20,263 nucleotides of DNA from CAZMFZ01 sp964565665 (GTDB lineage Bacteria; Bacteroidota; Bacteroidia; Cytophagales; UBA9547), in NCBI GenBank assembly GCA_964565665.1, contig CAZMFZ010000068.1, positions 1-20,263 of the forward strand, given 5' to 3'. The notes beneath the pieces were generated by a model. The model saw nothing but the letters and a program-made list of their open reading frames with translations. It ran no database searches and had not been told where the DNA came from. Of the stretch, positions 8,202 to 14,629 are shown in pieces. The translations under genes were made by a program, and so were the position numbers. Positions within the stretch are counted from its first letter, which is position 1, and each line of letters opens with the position of its first letter.

Positions 8202-8624
8202 ATGAACTCAACAAAATGCCATTCGATTAAAGCTATTATAATAGTAATAAGCCTTTGTTTTTCTACTGCTATTTTTGCTCAATCAACTCAAAACCAAATT
8301 ACACAAGGCCAAAAACTGCTTATCCATCAGGTATATTTTTGGATGAAGCCCAACATGAGTAGCGACCAAATTGCACTTTTTGAAAAAGGAGTAAAAAGCT
8401 TGCTTACAATAAAATCTGTGAAATTTGGAGATGTAGGCAAGCCTGCAAACACCCCCGTGAGAGCAGTAGTAGACAATTCATATAGCTATGCACTTACCGT
8501 AATGTACGATGATGTAGCGGCACATGATACTTATCAATCCGACCCCATTCACTTGCAATTCTTAAAAGATTGCTCCCAATTGTGGACCAACGTACAAGTT
8601 TACGATTCCTTCAGCATCAAATAA
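8202..8624 (+). CDS. Exported Dabb (stress-responsive A/B barrel) domain protein
   Basis: This 140-residue protein has a cleavable signal peptide (basic start, hydrophobic stretch IIIVISLCFSTAIFA, predicted cleavage after FAQ region near 27). The rest is a single Dabb domain of about 100 residues: LLIHQVYFWMKP ... SVKFGDVGKPA ... YALTVMYDDVAAHDTYQSDPIHLQFL. Dabb domains are ferredoxin-like dimers found in stress proteins and some polyketide cyclases; in Bacteroidota, secreted single-domain versions are common and of unknown role. The HQVYFWMKP start and the DxYQSDPxHLxF phrase are the most diagnostic parts. It follows acs by 83 bases on the same strand, and a strong terminator lies 25 bases after its stop. 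Confidence 0.87.
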   Translation: MNSTKCHSIKAIIIVISLCFSTAIFAQSTQNQITQGQKLLIHQVYFWMKPNMSSDQIALFEKGVKSLLTIKSVKFGDVGKPANTPVRAVVDNSYSYALTVMYDDVAAHDTYQSDPIHLQFLKDCSQLWTNVQVYDSFSIK

Positions 8625-8648
8625 TAAATTGAGAATGCCTATATAATA

Positions 8649-8678
8649 AAAAAGCCTTAGCAAATGCCAAGGCTTTTT
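8649..8678. terminator. Bidirectional intrinsic terminator
   Basis: Ten-base perfect inverted repeat AAAAAGCCTT / AAGGCTTTTT with a 10-base loop, GC pairs in the stem and a T-run on each strand. It sits between the convergent Dabb gene (ending 8624) and the bacilliredoxin gene (ending 8714), so it can end transcription from both sides. Confidence 0.88.
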
Positions 8679-8713
8679 ATTACAAAATTGTAATTGAATA
8701 GCGATAAAACAGA

Positions 8714-9130
8714 TTAAGCGCAATATTCATCGAAGGCAAGCATCAGATTTTCGGCTATAGCTTCAGCTGGGCGGCCTTCAATGTGGTGACGTTCTATCAT
8801 GTGTACTAATTCCCCATCTTTAAACAAAGCAATAGAAGGAGAAGAAGGCGGATAAGGCAACATAAATTCTCGGGCTTTATTTACTGCATCTTTATCTACA
8901 CCAGCAAACACAGTTGTTAAATGTGTTGGCTTGAATTTACTATTGGCAACGGCAAATTTCACAGCTGGGCGTGCATTTCTGGCTGCACATCCACAAACTG
9001 AATTTACTACCACAAGTGTAGTGCCTTTCTCATTCACCGCTTTTTCTACATTTGCAGCACTCGAAAGCTCTTCAAAGCCCACATCTGTAAGCTCTTTTTT
9101 CATCGGCAATACTAATTCTTCAGGATACAT
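8714..9130 (-). CDS. BrxA/BrxB-family bacilliredoxin
   Basis: This 138-residue cytosolic protein has a thioredoxin-like fold. It matches the BrxA/BrxB (formerly YphP/YqiW, DUF1094) family, which removes bacillithiol from protein thiols in Firmicutes. The active site is the family's unusual CGC motif (Cys46-Gly47-Cys48) in the phrase NSVCGCAARNARPAV; the FAGVDKDAV and YPPSSPSIALFKDGELVHMIERHHIEGRPA stretches are also characteristic. Length is normal. It lies 110 bases after the DUF59 gene, on the same strand as the suf genes, and a candidate internal promoter box is present at 9214-9221, so it may be only partly linked to them. Whether this organism makes bacillithiol cannot be judged from the window. 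Confidence 0.93.
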   Translation of the reverse strand: MYPEELVLPMKKELTDVGFEELSSAANVEKAVNEKGTTLVVVNSVCGCAARNARPAVKFAVANSKFKPTHLTTVFAGVDKDAVNKAREFMLPYPPSSPSIALFKDGELVHMIERHHIEGRPAEAIAENLMLAFDEYCA

Positions 9131-9213
9131 TGTTGTGTGTATTTATATTTTAAAATAGAATTTTGTTTGAATTAATCTAAAATTATAGGCTGGCTTCGGG
9201 TAAATACGTATTG

Positions 9214-9221
9214 CAAAACTA
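9214..9221 (-). promoter_or_regulatory. Candidate -7 box for the bacilliredoxin gene
   Basis: On the minus strand TAGTTTTG matches TAnnTTTG and lies about 85 bases before the bacilliredoxin start. No clear -33 TTTG is present at the expected distance, so independent expression is only a possibility. Confidence 0.25.
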
Positions 9222-9240
9222 ATACAACTAATCAACAGAT

Positions 9241-9573
9241 TTACATAAATCCAAGTTCCAATTTAGCAGTCTCACTCATCATGTCTTGATTCCAAGGCGG
9301 GTCGAAAGTGATTTCTACATTTACATCGTTGAAAATACCCAATTCTATAATTTTGGTTTTCAATTCGCTGGGCAATTCCTGAGCCGAGGGGCAGGCAGGC
9401 GAGGTAAGTGTCATTGATACATAGCAGTTGTTTACCGGGAAAATATTTACCTCATAAATCAAACCCAGTTCAAAAATATTTACCGGAATTTCCGGATCGT
9501 ATACTGATTGAGCCGCTTCTACTACTTTGTCTCTTTTCTGTTCGTCTGTCAATTGCAATTCTACTGTTTCCAT
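9241..9573 (-). CDS. DUF59 (MIP18-family) Fe-S cluster assembly protein, SufT-like
   Basis: This 110-residue protein of the MIP18/PaaD/SufT group helps mature iron-sulfur proteins in the cytosol. Diagnostic features are the DPEIPVNIFELGLIYEV start (Asp26-Pro-Glu), the conserved cysteine in TSPACPSAQELP (Cys61), and the FDPPWNQDMMSETAKLELG end, where the xPPW phrase is typical of the family. Bacteroidota suf clusters commonly carry such a gene at or near the end, as here. It starts only 2 bases after the stop of the upstream Uma2 gene, so the two are probably translationally coupled. SufBCD scaffold genes are not in the window. Confidence 0.92.
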   Translation of the reverse strand: METVELQLTDEQKRDKVVEAAQSVYDPEIPVNIFELGLIYEVNIFPVNNCYVSMTLTSPACPSAQELPSELKTKIIELGIFNDVNVEITFDPPWNQDMMSETAKLELGFM

Positions 9574-9575
9574 TT

Positions 9576-10049
9576 TTATTGAAATATATCGTTCATTTCT
9601 AATGCTATACCAGTTTCACTATCGCTAATTAGCCCTTTTGTGAAAGTAGTTTGTTCTTTTTTTGAATTGAAAACCCAGACTGTTTTCGACATGGGTTCGA
9701 TAATCCAAACCGAATTTACACCTAAATCAATGTATCTGTGCATTTTCACGAATAAATCGGCCAGTATTTGCGTAGGTGGTAAAATTTCAATGACAGCTAT
9801 TGGTGCCTTAGTATATTTGATGGTTTTTTTACTGTAATCTATGGGCTGCTTTGGCAAAATGGAGATGTCTGGTGTCAGATATTCTCCTGAAAGATCTAAA
9901 CTCAATTCTGAATGAATATTAAATCTGTCTCTAAATAATGTCATAAGTATAAAAGCAAGGTTTGCTTCTAATGCTGAATGTTCGAAACTTGGCATAGGTT
10001 TTCCTCTTTCTAATTCATAGGCTGATATTTCAATTACTCTAGTTTCCAT
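9576..10049 (-). CDS. Uma2-family PD-(D/E)XK nuclease-like protein, second copy
   Basis: This 157-residue protein resembles the Uma2 family (DUF820), predicted PD-(D/E)XK-fold endonucleases of unproven function. Candidate active-site residues are Asp61 (TPDISI), Glu88 (VIEIL) and a displaced Lys102 (VKMHRYIDLGV); the canonical ExK lysine is replaced by leucine, as is usual in Uma2 proteins. The phrase GVNSVWIIEP matches the family's GVxxYWIVDP strand. It is a paralogue of the neighbour at 10059-10532: same length, the same three residues at the same positions, and 20 of the first 21 residues identical, the remainder clearly more diverged. It lies 9 bases after that copy and 2 bases before the DUF59 gene. 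Uma2 proteins are not known Fe-S assembly factors, so its place here may be a passenger insertion. Confidence 0.85.
   Translation of the reverse strand: METRVIEISAYELERGKPMPSFEHSALEANLAFILMTLFRDRFNIHSELSLDLSGEYLTPDISILPKQPIDYSKKTIKYTKAPIAVIEILPPTQILADLFVKMHRYIDLGVNSVWIIEPMSKTVWVFNSKKEQTTFTKGLISDSETGIALEMNDIFQ
9988..10049 (-). repeat. 62-bp direct repeat, copy A (5' end of second Uma2 gene)
   Basis: Nearly identical to 10471-10532: I count 3 differences in 62 bases. It covers the start codon and first 20 or so codons. Downstream of this block the two genes are much less alike. Confidence 0.85.
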
Positions 10050-10058
10050 ATTGAATTA

Positions 10059-10532
10059 CTATTTGAATATTTGCTCAAATTCTAGTTCTAAGCCTGATTC
10101 ATGGTCGATAATTATACCTGATATGAAAGTTGTTTGTTCTTTATTACTATCGAACAAGAATACTGTTTTTGTTTGAGGAACAATAAGCCAATATGATTTC
10201 ACACCCCCATCTATATATTTTTTCATTTTAATAATCAAATCTCCTAAGGCTTGTGAGGATGAAAGAATTTCAATTACCGTAAGCGGAACGATATAAACCA
10301 TAGATTCGTCTTCTTCAAAATCCAAAACACCTTTTTTATAAATAGAAATATCAGGTACATATTTGCTTCCATTTAAAAAAATATCTAACTCACTTAAAAA
10401 ATCAAACTCAAGGTTGTATTTATTTAGAAATAGTGCTCCTAAAAGTATTTGTATTCTGCTGTGTATTTTACTTGGCATAGGTTTTCCTCTTTCTAATTCG
10501 TAGTCTGATATTTCAATTACTCTTGTTTCCAT
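10059..10532 (-). CDS. Uma2-family PD-(D/E)XK nuclease-like protein, first copy
   Basis: A 157-residue Uma2/DUF820 protein, the upstream member of a tandem pair. It keeps the N-terminal phrase ELERGKPMPSKIHSRIQ typical of this subgroup, with Asp61 (VPDISI), Glu88 (VIEIL) and Lys102 (IKMKKYIDGGV) as candidate catalytic residues, plus the VKSYWLIVP strand that is closer to the family consensus than in its partner. All three residues being kept suggests that a functional site has been retained in both copies, though nuclease activity is unproven for most of the family. It follows sufE by 71 bases on the same strand and precedes its paralogue by 9 bases. Its placement between sufE and the DUF59 gene is unusual. 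Confidence 0.85.
   Translation of the reverse strand: METRVIEISDYELERGKPMPSKIHSRIQILLGALFLNKYNLEFDFLSELDIFLNGSKYVPDISIYKKGVLDFEEDESMVYIVPLTVIEILSSSQALGDLIIKMKKYIDGGVKSYWLIVPQTKTVFLFDSNKEQTTFISGIIIDHESGLELEFEQIFK
10471..10532 (-). repeat. 62-bp direct repeat, copy B (5' end of first Uma2 gene)
   Basis: The partner of 9988-10049, with the same coding frame and start codon. The near identity extends through synonymous positions, pointing to a recent event rather than protein-level constraint alone. Confidence 0.85.
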
Positions 10533-10603
10533 AATTATATAATCTGTTACAATCCGAATTTACATTCTTAAAATGAAAAACAAAAGCAAATTAAGCAGCG
10601 AAG

Positions 10604-11029
10604 TCACAAGTTTTGCGATTTATACACCATAGCATCCAATTTCATTTGTTTCACCATTGCGAGTAATCCATTTGAGCGGGTTTGTGCCAAGTGTTGCATC
10701 AGCCCAATTTTATTCATGAAATCAAGATTGGAATTGATAATAGTATCAGGTTGTTGGCCTGAAAGTACTTTTATCAACAAACTCACCAGCCCTTTCACAA
10801 TTACCGAATCGCTATTGGCAGTAAAGTAAACTACGCCATCTTTAAACTCCGATACCAGCCACACACTGCTTTGACAACCTTTAATTTTTCTCTCCGGAGT
10901 TTTGTATTCTTCACTTATTGGAGCCAGTTTTTTACCCAAGTCAATGATATATTCATATTTCTCATCCCAAGTTTCAAATAAAGAGAAATCTTCAACCAAT
11001 TCATTTTCTATGCTTTGTATATCAATCAT
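10604..11029 (-). CDS. sufE: SufE-family sulfur acceptor
   Basis: This 141-residue cytosolic partner of SufS accepts persulfide sulfur from the desulfurase and passes it to the SufBCD scaffold. The conserved acceptor is Cys52 in the phrase PERKIKGCQSSVWL, followed by the characteristic YFTANSDSVIVKGLVSLLIKVLSGQ and a C-terminal helix LAQTRSNGLLAMVKQMK. Length matches the family. It starts 18 bases after the sufS stop, so sufS and sufE are almost certainly one transcript and work as a pair. Confidence 0.95.
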   Translation of the reverse strand: MIDIQSIENELVEDFSLFETWDEKYEYIIDLGKKLAPISEEYKTPERKIKGCQSSVWLVSEFKDGVVYFTANSDSVIVKGLVSLLIKVLSGQQPDTIINSNLDFMNKIGLMQHLAQTRSNGLLAMVKQMKLDAMVYKSQNL

Positions 11030-11047
11030 TCTAGTTTAAAACATAAT

Positions 11048-12286
11048 TTACTTTGCCATTCTTAATACTTTTTCTATGCCTTTGCCTAGTTTATCAATTT
11101 CTGCTATGGTATTATACAAAGCGAAAGATGCTCTTGCAGTGCCTGGAATTTTAAATCTGTCCATCAAAGGCTGGGTGCAATGATGCCCAGTGCGTATTGC
11201 AATACCCTCGCTATCCAATATAATGCCGATGTCTTGCGGATGGATGCCTTCAATTACAAACGAACAAACGCTCACTTTTTCTTTGGCAGTGCCAATAATT
11301 TTTAAGTCTGGAAATGAAGTTAACATTTCTGTGGCATAGACTAGTAACTCATGTTCATGTGCTGCAATTGCCTCAAAACCAATACCTTCCATATATTCAA
11401 TGCCTTTTCTTAAAGCTATGGTATCGGCAATGTTGGGCGTGCCGGCTTCAAATTTATAGGGCAAATCGTTGTAGGTGGTTTTAGCAAAACTCACTTCTTT
11501 TATCATTTCGCCACCGCCCATATAAGGTGGCATCTTTTCAAGCAGTTCTCTTTTACCGTACAAAACACCAATGCCAGTAGGTCCATAAAATTTATGTCCA
11601 GATAGGGCATAAAAATCAGCATCCAAATCTCTCACATCTATATGGCTGTGTGAGGCGGCTTGAGCACCATCTATCATTACCACAGCCCCAAATTCATGGG
11701 CTTTTTCTACCATTTCTTTTACCGGGTTTACTGTTCCCAATGCATTAGAAACATGCACTAACGATACAATTTTAGTTTTTGCAGAAAGCAGCTTTTCATA
11801 TTCATCCATCAACAATTCCCCCTCATCATTGATGGGAATCACTTTCAAAACCGCTCCTCTTTCTTCACAAATCATTTGCCAGGGCACAATATTAGAATGA
11901 TGCTCCATGGCGGAAATTATCACTTCATCACCTGGTTTTAGAAACGCTCTGCCATAGGTTTGAGCCACTAAGTTTACACTTTCAGTTACGCCTCTGGTAA
12001 AAATAATTTGCTCTGAAGATTCGGCATTGATAAATTCTCCGACTTTTTCCCTCGTCAATTCATATTCTGCTGTCGCTTTTTCTGCAAGGGTATGTATGCC
12101 TCTATGAATATTGGCGTTGATAGTTTCATAATAGCTTTTTATAGCTTGAATTACCGAATTTGGCTTTTGTGTGGTAGCTGCATTATCGAAATATACCAAT
12201 GGCTTTCCATTAATTTTCTCATTTAAGATGGGGAAATCGCTGCGGATTTGATCAATATCATAAAGTAGTTGAGTCGCCAATGCCAT
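11048..12286 (-). CDS. sufS: SufS-type cysteine desulfurase
   Basis: This 412-residue PLP-dependent group II cysteine desulfurase removes sulfur from L-cysteine as a protein persulfide for Fe-S cluster assembly. Visible residues are the aldimine lysine Lys232 in ALSGHKFYGPTGIG, His129/His130 in MEHHSN stacking on PLP, Asp206 in MIDGAQ, and the catalytic Cys370 in RTGHHCTQP. The RxGHHC loop with short lobes marks SufS/CsdA rather than IscS. It is the first gene of the leftward run with sufE next, and a candidate promoter lies about 18 bases upstream. Other Bacteroidota place sufB, sufC and sufD upstream of sufS; here they are absent and must lie elsewhere. Confidence 0.96.
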   Translation of the reverse strand: MALATQLLYDIDQIRSDFPILNEKINGKPLVYFDNAATTQKPNSVIQAIKSYYETINANIHRGIHTLAEKATAEYELTREKVGEFINAESSEQIIFTRGVTESVNLVAQTYGRAFLKPGDEVIISAMEHHSNIVPWQMICEERGAVLKVIPINDEGELLMDEYEKLLSAKTKIVSLVHVSNALGTVNPVKEMVEKAHEFGAVVMIDGAQAASHSHIDVRDLDADFYALSGHKFYGPTGIGVLYGKRELLEKMPPYMGGGEMIKEVSFAKTTYNDLPYKFEAGTPNIADTIALRKGIEYMEGIGFEAIAAHEHELLVYATEMLTSFPDLKIIGTAKEKVSVCSFVIEGIHPQDIGIILDSEGIAIRTGHHCTQPLMDRFKIPGTARASFALYNTIAEIDKLGKGIEKVLRMAK

Positions 12287-12303
12287 AATTCAGAATTTTG
12301 ATG

Positions 12304-12335
12304 CAAAAATAGATAATGTTTAGAATTTTTCTAAA
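12304..12335 (-). promoter_or_regulatory. Candidate promoter of the suf run
   Basis: On the minus strand TATTTTTG (12311-12304) fits the TAnnTTTG box, with TTTA (one mismatch to TTTG) 20 bases upstream at 12335-12332. Transcription would begin roughly 10-15 bases before the sufS ATG, a short leader as is common in this phylum. Confidence 0.42.
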
Positions 12336-12381
12336 TAAACAACCAAGCATACTACTGTGTTCAAATCTTTATTATTATTTA

Positions 12382-12451
12382 ATTTGAAAATCTAATCTTA
12401 ATATTTCAAATAGATTAGCGTTGCCATTAAACCAACTCAGTTTTGTTGGTT
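12382..12451 (+). promoter_or_regulatory. Cluster of short inverted repeats between sufS and the Spy-like gene
   Basis: Three perfect short inverted repeats lie in the divergent interval: ATTTGAAA / TTTCAAAT (12382-12389, 12404-12411), CTAATCT / AGATTAG (12392-12398, 12412-12418) and AACCAAC / GTTGGTT (12430-12436, 12445-12451). The last sits about 35 bases before the Spy-like start. They may be operator sites, but AT-rich sequence produces such pairs often. Confidence 0.25.
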
Positions 12452-12485
12452 CTAAATTATACACACCATATAAATGTTAAATAAA

Positions 12486-12863
12486 ATGAAAAAACTAATT
12501 GTTTCCGCACTGTTAATTGCTAGTCAATATTTATTTGCTTCTACTTCTTTTGCCCAAGAGGGTAAAATGCCACCCGAAGAGAGGGCAGATAAAATGACTG
12601 AAAAAATGAAAACTGCTTTGAGCCTTACTGATGAGCAAAAAATGAAAGCAAAAGAGATAAATACCAAAACTGTGCAATCGCTACGAGAAATAAAAGACAA
12701 GTATAAAGCTCTTATGCAGGCAGATTTGAAAAAAATAGAAGATGAATCGGATTCACAATACAAACTATTACTTTCTCCTGATCAATATACAAAATATGTG
12801 CAACTGAAAGATGAAAGAAAAGATAAAATGAAAGAAAAGATTGGAAAGCGTAGAGATAAATAA
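12486..12863 (+). CDS. Small exported helical protein, Spy/DUF4890-like
   Basis: The product is 125 residues long from the preferred ATG at 12486; an ATG four codons upstream (12474) is also open, but the later start gives a standard signal peptide (MKKLIVSALLIASQYLFASTSFA, cleavage before QEG). The mature part is very rich in Lys, Glu and Asp and almost wholly helical. It has two LTxxQ-like phrases, LSLTDEQKMK and LLSPDQYTKY, as in the periplasmic chaperone Spy and CpxP and related small Bacteroidota proteins (DUF4890). The role is likely periplasmic, perhaps stress related, but this is inference from composition and motif. It is divergent from sufS and followed by a structured intergenic region and a strong hairpin. 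Confidence 0.78.
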   Translation: MKKLIVSALLIASQYLFASTSFAQEGKMPPEERADKMTEKMKTALSLTDEQKMKAKEINTKTVQSLREIKDKYKALMQADLKKIEDESDSQYKLLLSPDQYTKYVQLKDERKDKMKEKIGKRRDK

Positions 12864-12872
12864 TTGGTATAC

Positions 12873-12950
12873 CTAAAAACTCAATTTCCCACCAACATTT
12901 CTAATTAGGAGAAACAGGAATGAGGTTTAAAAAAGATATTGAGTTTTTAG
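12873..12950 (+). repeat. 13-bp inverted repeat enclosing 52 bases
   Basis: CTAAAAACTCAAT (12873-12885) and its exact complement ATTGAGTTTTTAG (12938-12950) flank a 52-base centre, starting 10 bases after the Spy-like stop. It could be a structured 3' end, a small RNA or the remains of a miniature element; I see no clear target-site duplication and no open frame of note inside. Confidence 0.6.
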
Positions 12951-12966
12951 ATGCATCCTAATGTAA

Positions 12967-13006
12967 AACTGCCATTTTCTAGATATTTAAATAGAAAATG
13001 GCAGTT
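12967..13006 (+). terminator. Strong hairpin after the Spy-like gene
   Basis: A perfect 14-bp stem (AACTGCCATTTTCT, 12967-12980, with its complement at 12993-13006) and a 12-base loop, followed by the T-rich TTATTTTA. It is the probable terminator for the Spy-like gene and any RNA from the inverted repeat just upstream. The T-run is interrupted, so termination may be partial. Confidence 0.7.
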
Positions 13007-13028
13007 ATTTTACTAGTATTATTGCAGA

Positions 13029-13072
13029 CAACTTCCAAAAATGAAGTTGACAATTATTAGAGTTTGACAATT
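13029..13072 (+). promoter_or_regulatory. Possible control region of the acyltransferase gene
   Basis: A perfect 7-bp stem CAACTTC / GAAGTTG (13029-13035, 13043-13049) is followed by a 9-base direct repeat, TTGACAATT at 13047-13055 and again at 13064-13072 (period 17). The second copy lies 12 bases before the ATG. It could be a regulator site; no TAnnTTTG box is visible here. Confidence 0.25.
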
Positions 13073-13084
13073 TTTTAATAGAGC

Positions 13085-14002
13085 ATGAATCAAATTAAAT
13101 ACCTTAAGCAAAATCAAATAGATAAACTGCTTTGGGATAAATGTATTTCGACAAGTGCAAACAGTAGAATTTACGCTTATTCTTGGTTTTTAGATTGCAT
13201 GACTGAAAATTGGGATGCTTTAATAGTAGGCGATTACGAAATTGTGATGCCATTGCCTTGGAAATCGAAATATGGTTTTAAATACATTTACCATCCTCCA
13301 TTTATACAGCAATTAGGTGTGTTCTCATCTGGTCAAACTCCAAATATTTTTGAGTTTATTGCTGCCATTCCTAAGCATTTTATCAAAATCGATTACTTTT
13401 TTAGTTCTAATCACTTTGATATGCGTTGGGAAAAATATGCAAAGACAAAACAGAATTTTGTTTTAAATCTAAATCAGCCCCTTTCTGAAATAGAAAAAAA
13501 TTATAAAGACTCGTTAAAAAGAAATTTGAAATCTGCCAGAAACAATGGCTGCAAAATTTCAAAACTAGGCATTGAAAACATTCCTTTGGTAATAGATATG
13601 TATAGAAATGCCTACGAGCAATTTTATACTCATTTTGATGACGATGTATTTAAGAGAATAAAAAATATGTTAGAGTGGTCTTTCAATATAGGCAGTGCTA
13701 CCATTCATGCAATACAATTGCCGGACAATAACATAGTTGCTACTTATATAACCTTAAAAGACAATAATCGGGTATATTATTTATTTGGTGCCCCCAATAA
13801 TGAAGGCAAACAGAGCAAATCAATTCCCTTTCTAATTAATGAAATCATTAAAGAATTTGCAGAATCGCATTTATTGTTTGATTTTGAAGGTTCTGAAATT
13901 CCATCTGTTGCCAGTTTTTATCAAAAATTCAACCCGCAAGTAGAGCACTATTACCAAGTAAAATATTTTAATTTATTGGGTTTTAAATTTAAAACTCAGT
14001 AA
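13085..14002 (+). CDS. FemAB/GNAT-like acyltransferase
   Basis: This 305-residue soluble protein belongs to the BioF2-like/FemAB-like GNAT group found in many Bacteroidota. The N-terminal half has a paired WFLDCMTENWDALIVGDYEIVMPLPWKSKYG stretch (a diverged GNAT repeat). The C-terminal half contains the acyl-CoA or aminoacyl-tRNA binding core: SIGSATIHAIQLPDNNIVATYITLKDNNRVYYLFGAPNNEGK, then FLINEIIKEFAESHLLFDFEGSEIPSVASFYQKFNP, whose DFEGSxxPxVAxFYxxF phrase is diagnostic. FemAB relatives add amino acids to peptidoglycan, while others acylate unrelated substrates; nothing here fixes the substrate. The gene stands alone, convergent with the FAH-family gene, with only 15 bases between their stops. 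Confidence 0.82.
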   Translation: MNQIKYLKQNQIDKLLWDKCISTSANSRIYAYSWFLDCMTENWDALIVGDYEIVMPLPWKSKYGFKYIYHPPFIQQLGVFSSGQTPNIFEFIAAIPKHFIKIDYFFSSNHFDMRWEKYAKTKQNFVLNLNQPLSEIEKNYKDSLKRNLKSARNNGCKISKLGIENIPLVIDMYRNAYEQFYTHFDDDVFKRIKNMLEWSFNIGSATIHAIQLPDNNIVATYITLKDNNRVYYLFGAPNNEGKQSKSIPFLINEIIKEFAESHLLFDFEGSEIPSVASFYQKFNPQVEHYYQVKYFNLLGFKFKTQ

Positions 14003-14017
14003 TTGTTTTACTTTACT

Positions 14018-14629
14018 TTATCTCACCTCAAAATTAAACATCTCCCTTCCTTCTAGTTTTCCTAGAAGTCTGTCCCCAATTTTCACAGCCCCTACCCCGG
14101 CTGGTGTACCTGTAAATAGCAAGTCACCTTTTTTAATAGTGAAAAATTTGGAAATAAATGAAATCAAATAATCAATACTGAATACCATAGCTGATGTGTT
14201 GCCTTCTTGTCTTGACTCGTTATTTATAGTAAGAGAAAAATTTAGGTTACTCAAATTTCCAAACTCAGTTTTGGCAATAAACTCGGAAACGGGTGCAGAA
14301 CTATTGAAACCTTTGGCCAATTCCCAAGGCAAGCCTTTGCCTTTCAGTTCGTTTTGCAAGTCACGAGCGGTAAAATCAATGCCCAACCCTATTTCCTGAT
14401 AGTATTTATGGGCAAATTTTTCTTCAATGCATTTTCCTTCCCTGTCAATTTTTACTATCAGCTCTGTTTCGAAATGAATTTCTTTTGAAAATTCAGGATA
14501 ATAAAAAGGCGAATTATCTTTTAATAAAGCCGTGTCAGGCTTCATAAAAATGACGGGAGTAGTGGGAACTTCGTTTTTCAGTTCTTTGGCATGGTCGGCA
14601 TAATTTCGCCCTACACAGAAAATTTTCAT
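14018..14629 (-). CDS. Fumarylacetoacetate hydrolase family protein
   Basis: This 203-residue protein has the C-terminal FAH fold that binds Mg2+ or Mn2+ and cleaves or decarboxylates 2-oxo acids. The metal ligands Glu54 and Glu56 in EIHFETELIV, and Asp85 in GLGIDFTARDLQ, are present; so are the KGFNSSAPV loop and the glycine-rich GTPAGVG (174-180). At about 200 residues it matches the short FAHD1/YcgM group (acylpyruvase or oxaloacetate decarboxylase) rather than true fumarylacetoacetase. It overlaps the upstream PIN gene by 4 bases (ATGA), implying coupled translation. Other tyrosine-degradation genes are not in the window, so a housekeeping clean-up role is more likely. Confidence 0.92.
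   Translation of the reverse strand: MKIFCVGRNYADHAKELKNEVPTTPVIFMKPDTALLKDNSPFYYPEFSKEIHFETELIVKIDREGKCIEEKFAHKYYQEIGLGIDFTARDLQNELKGKGLPWELAKGFNSSAPVSEFIAKTEFGNLSNLNFSLTINNESRQEGNTSAMVFSIDYLISFISKFFTIKKGDLLFTGTPAGVGAVKIGDRLLGKLEGREMFNFEVR

Noticed and set aside
9564..10049. Similar METxx starts of the DUF59 and Uma2 proteins, suggesting a duplicated start region
   Set aside because: Beyond ATGGAAAC the DNA similarity is weak and could easily arise by chance.
12921..12962. Short frame MRFKKDIEFLDAS inside the inverted-repeat region
   Set aside because: At 13 codons, with no upstream signal and overlapping the repeat arm, there is no support for translation.
13980..13995. Perfect 16-base palindrome GTTTTAAATTTAAAAC at the end of the acyltransferase gene
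   Set aside because: It has no loop, consists almost wholly of A and T, and codes for in-frame residues, so it is a poor terminator and probably chance.
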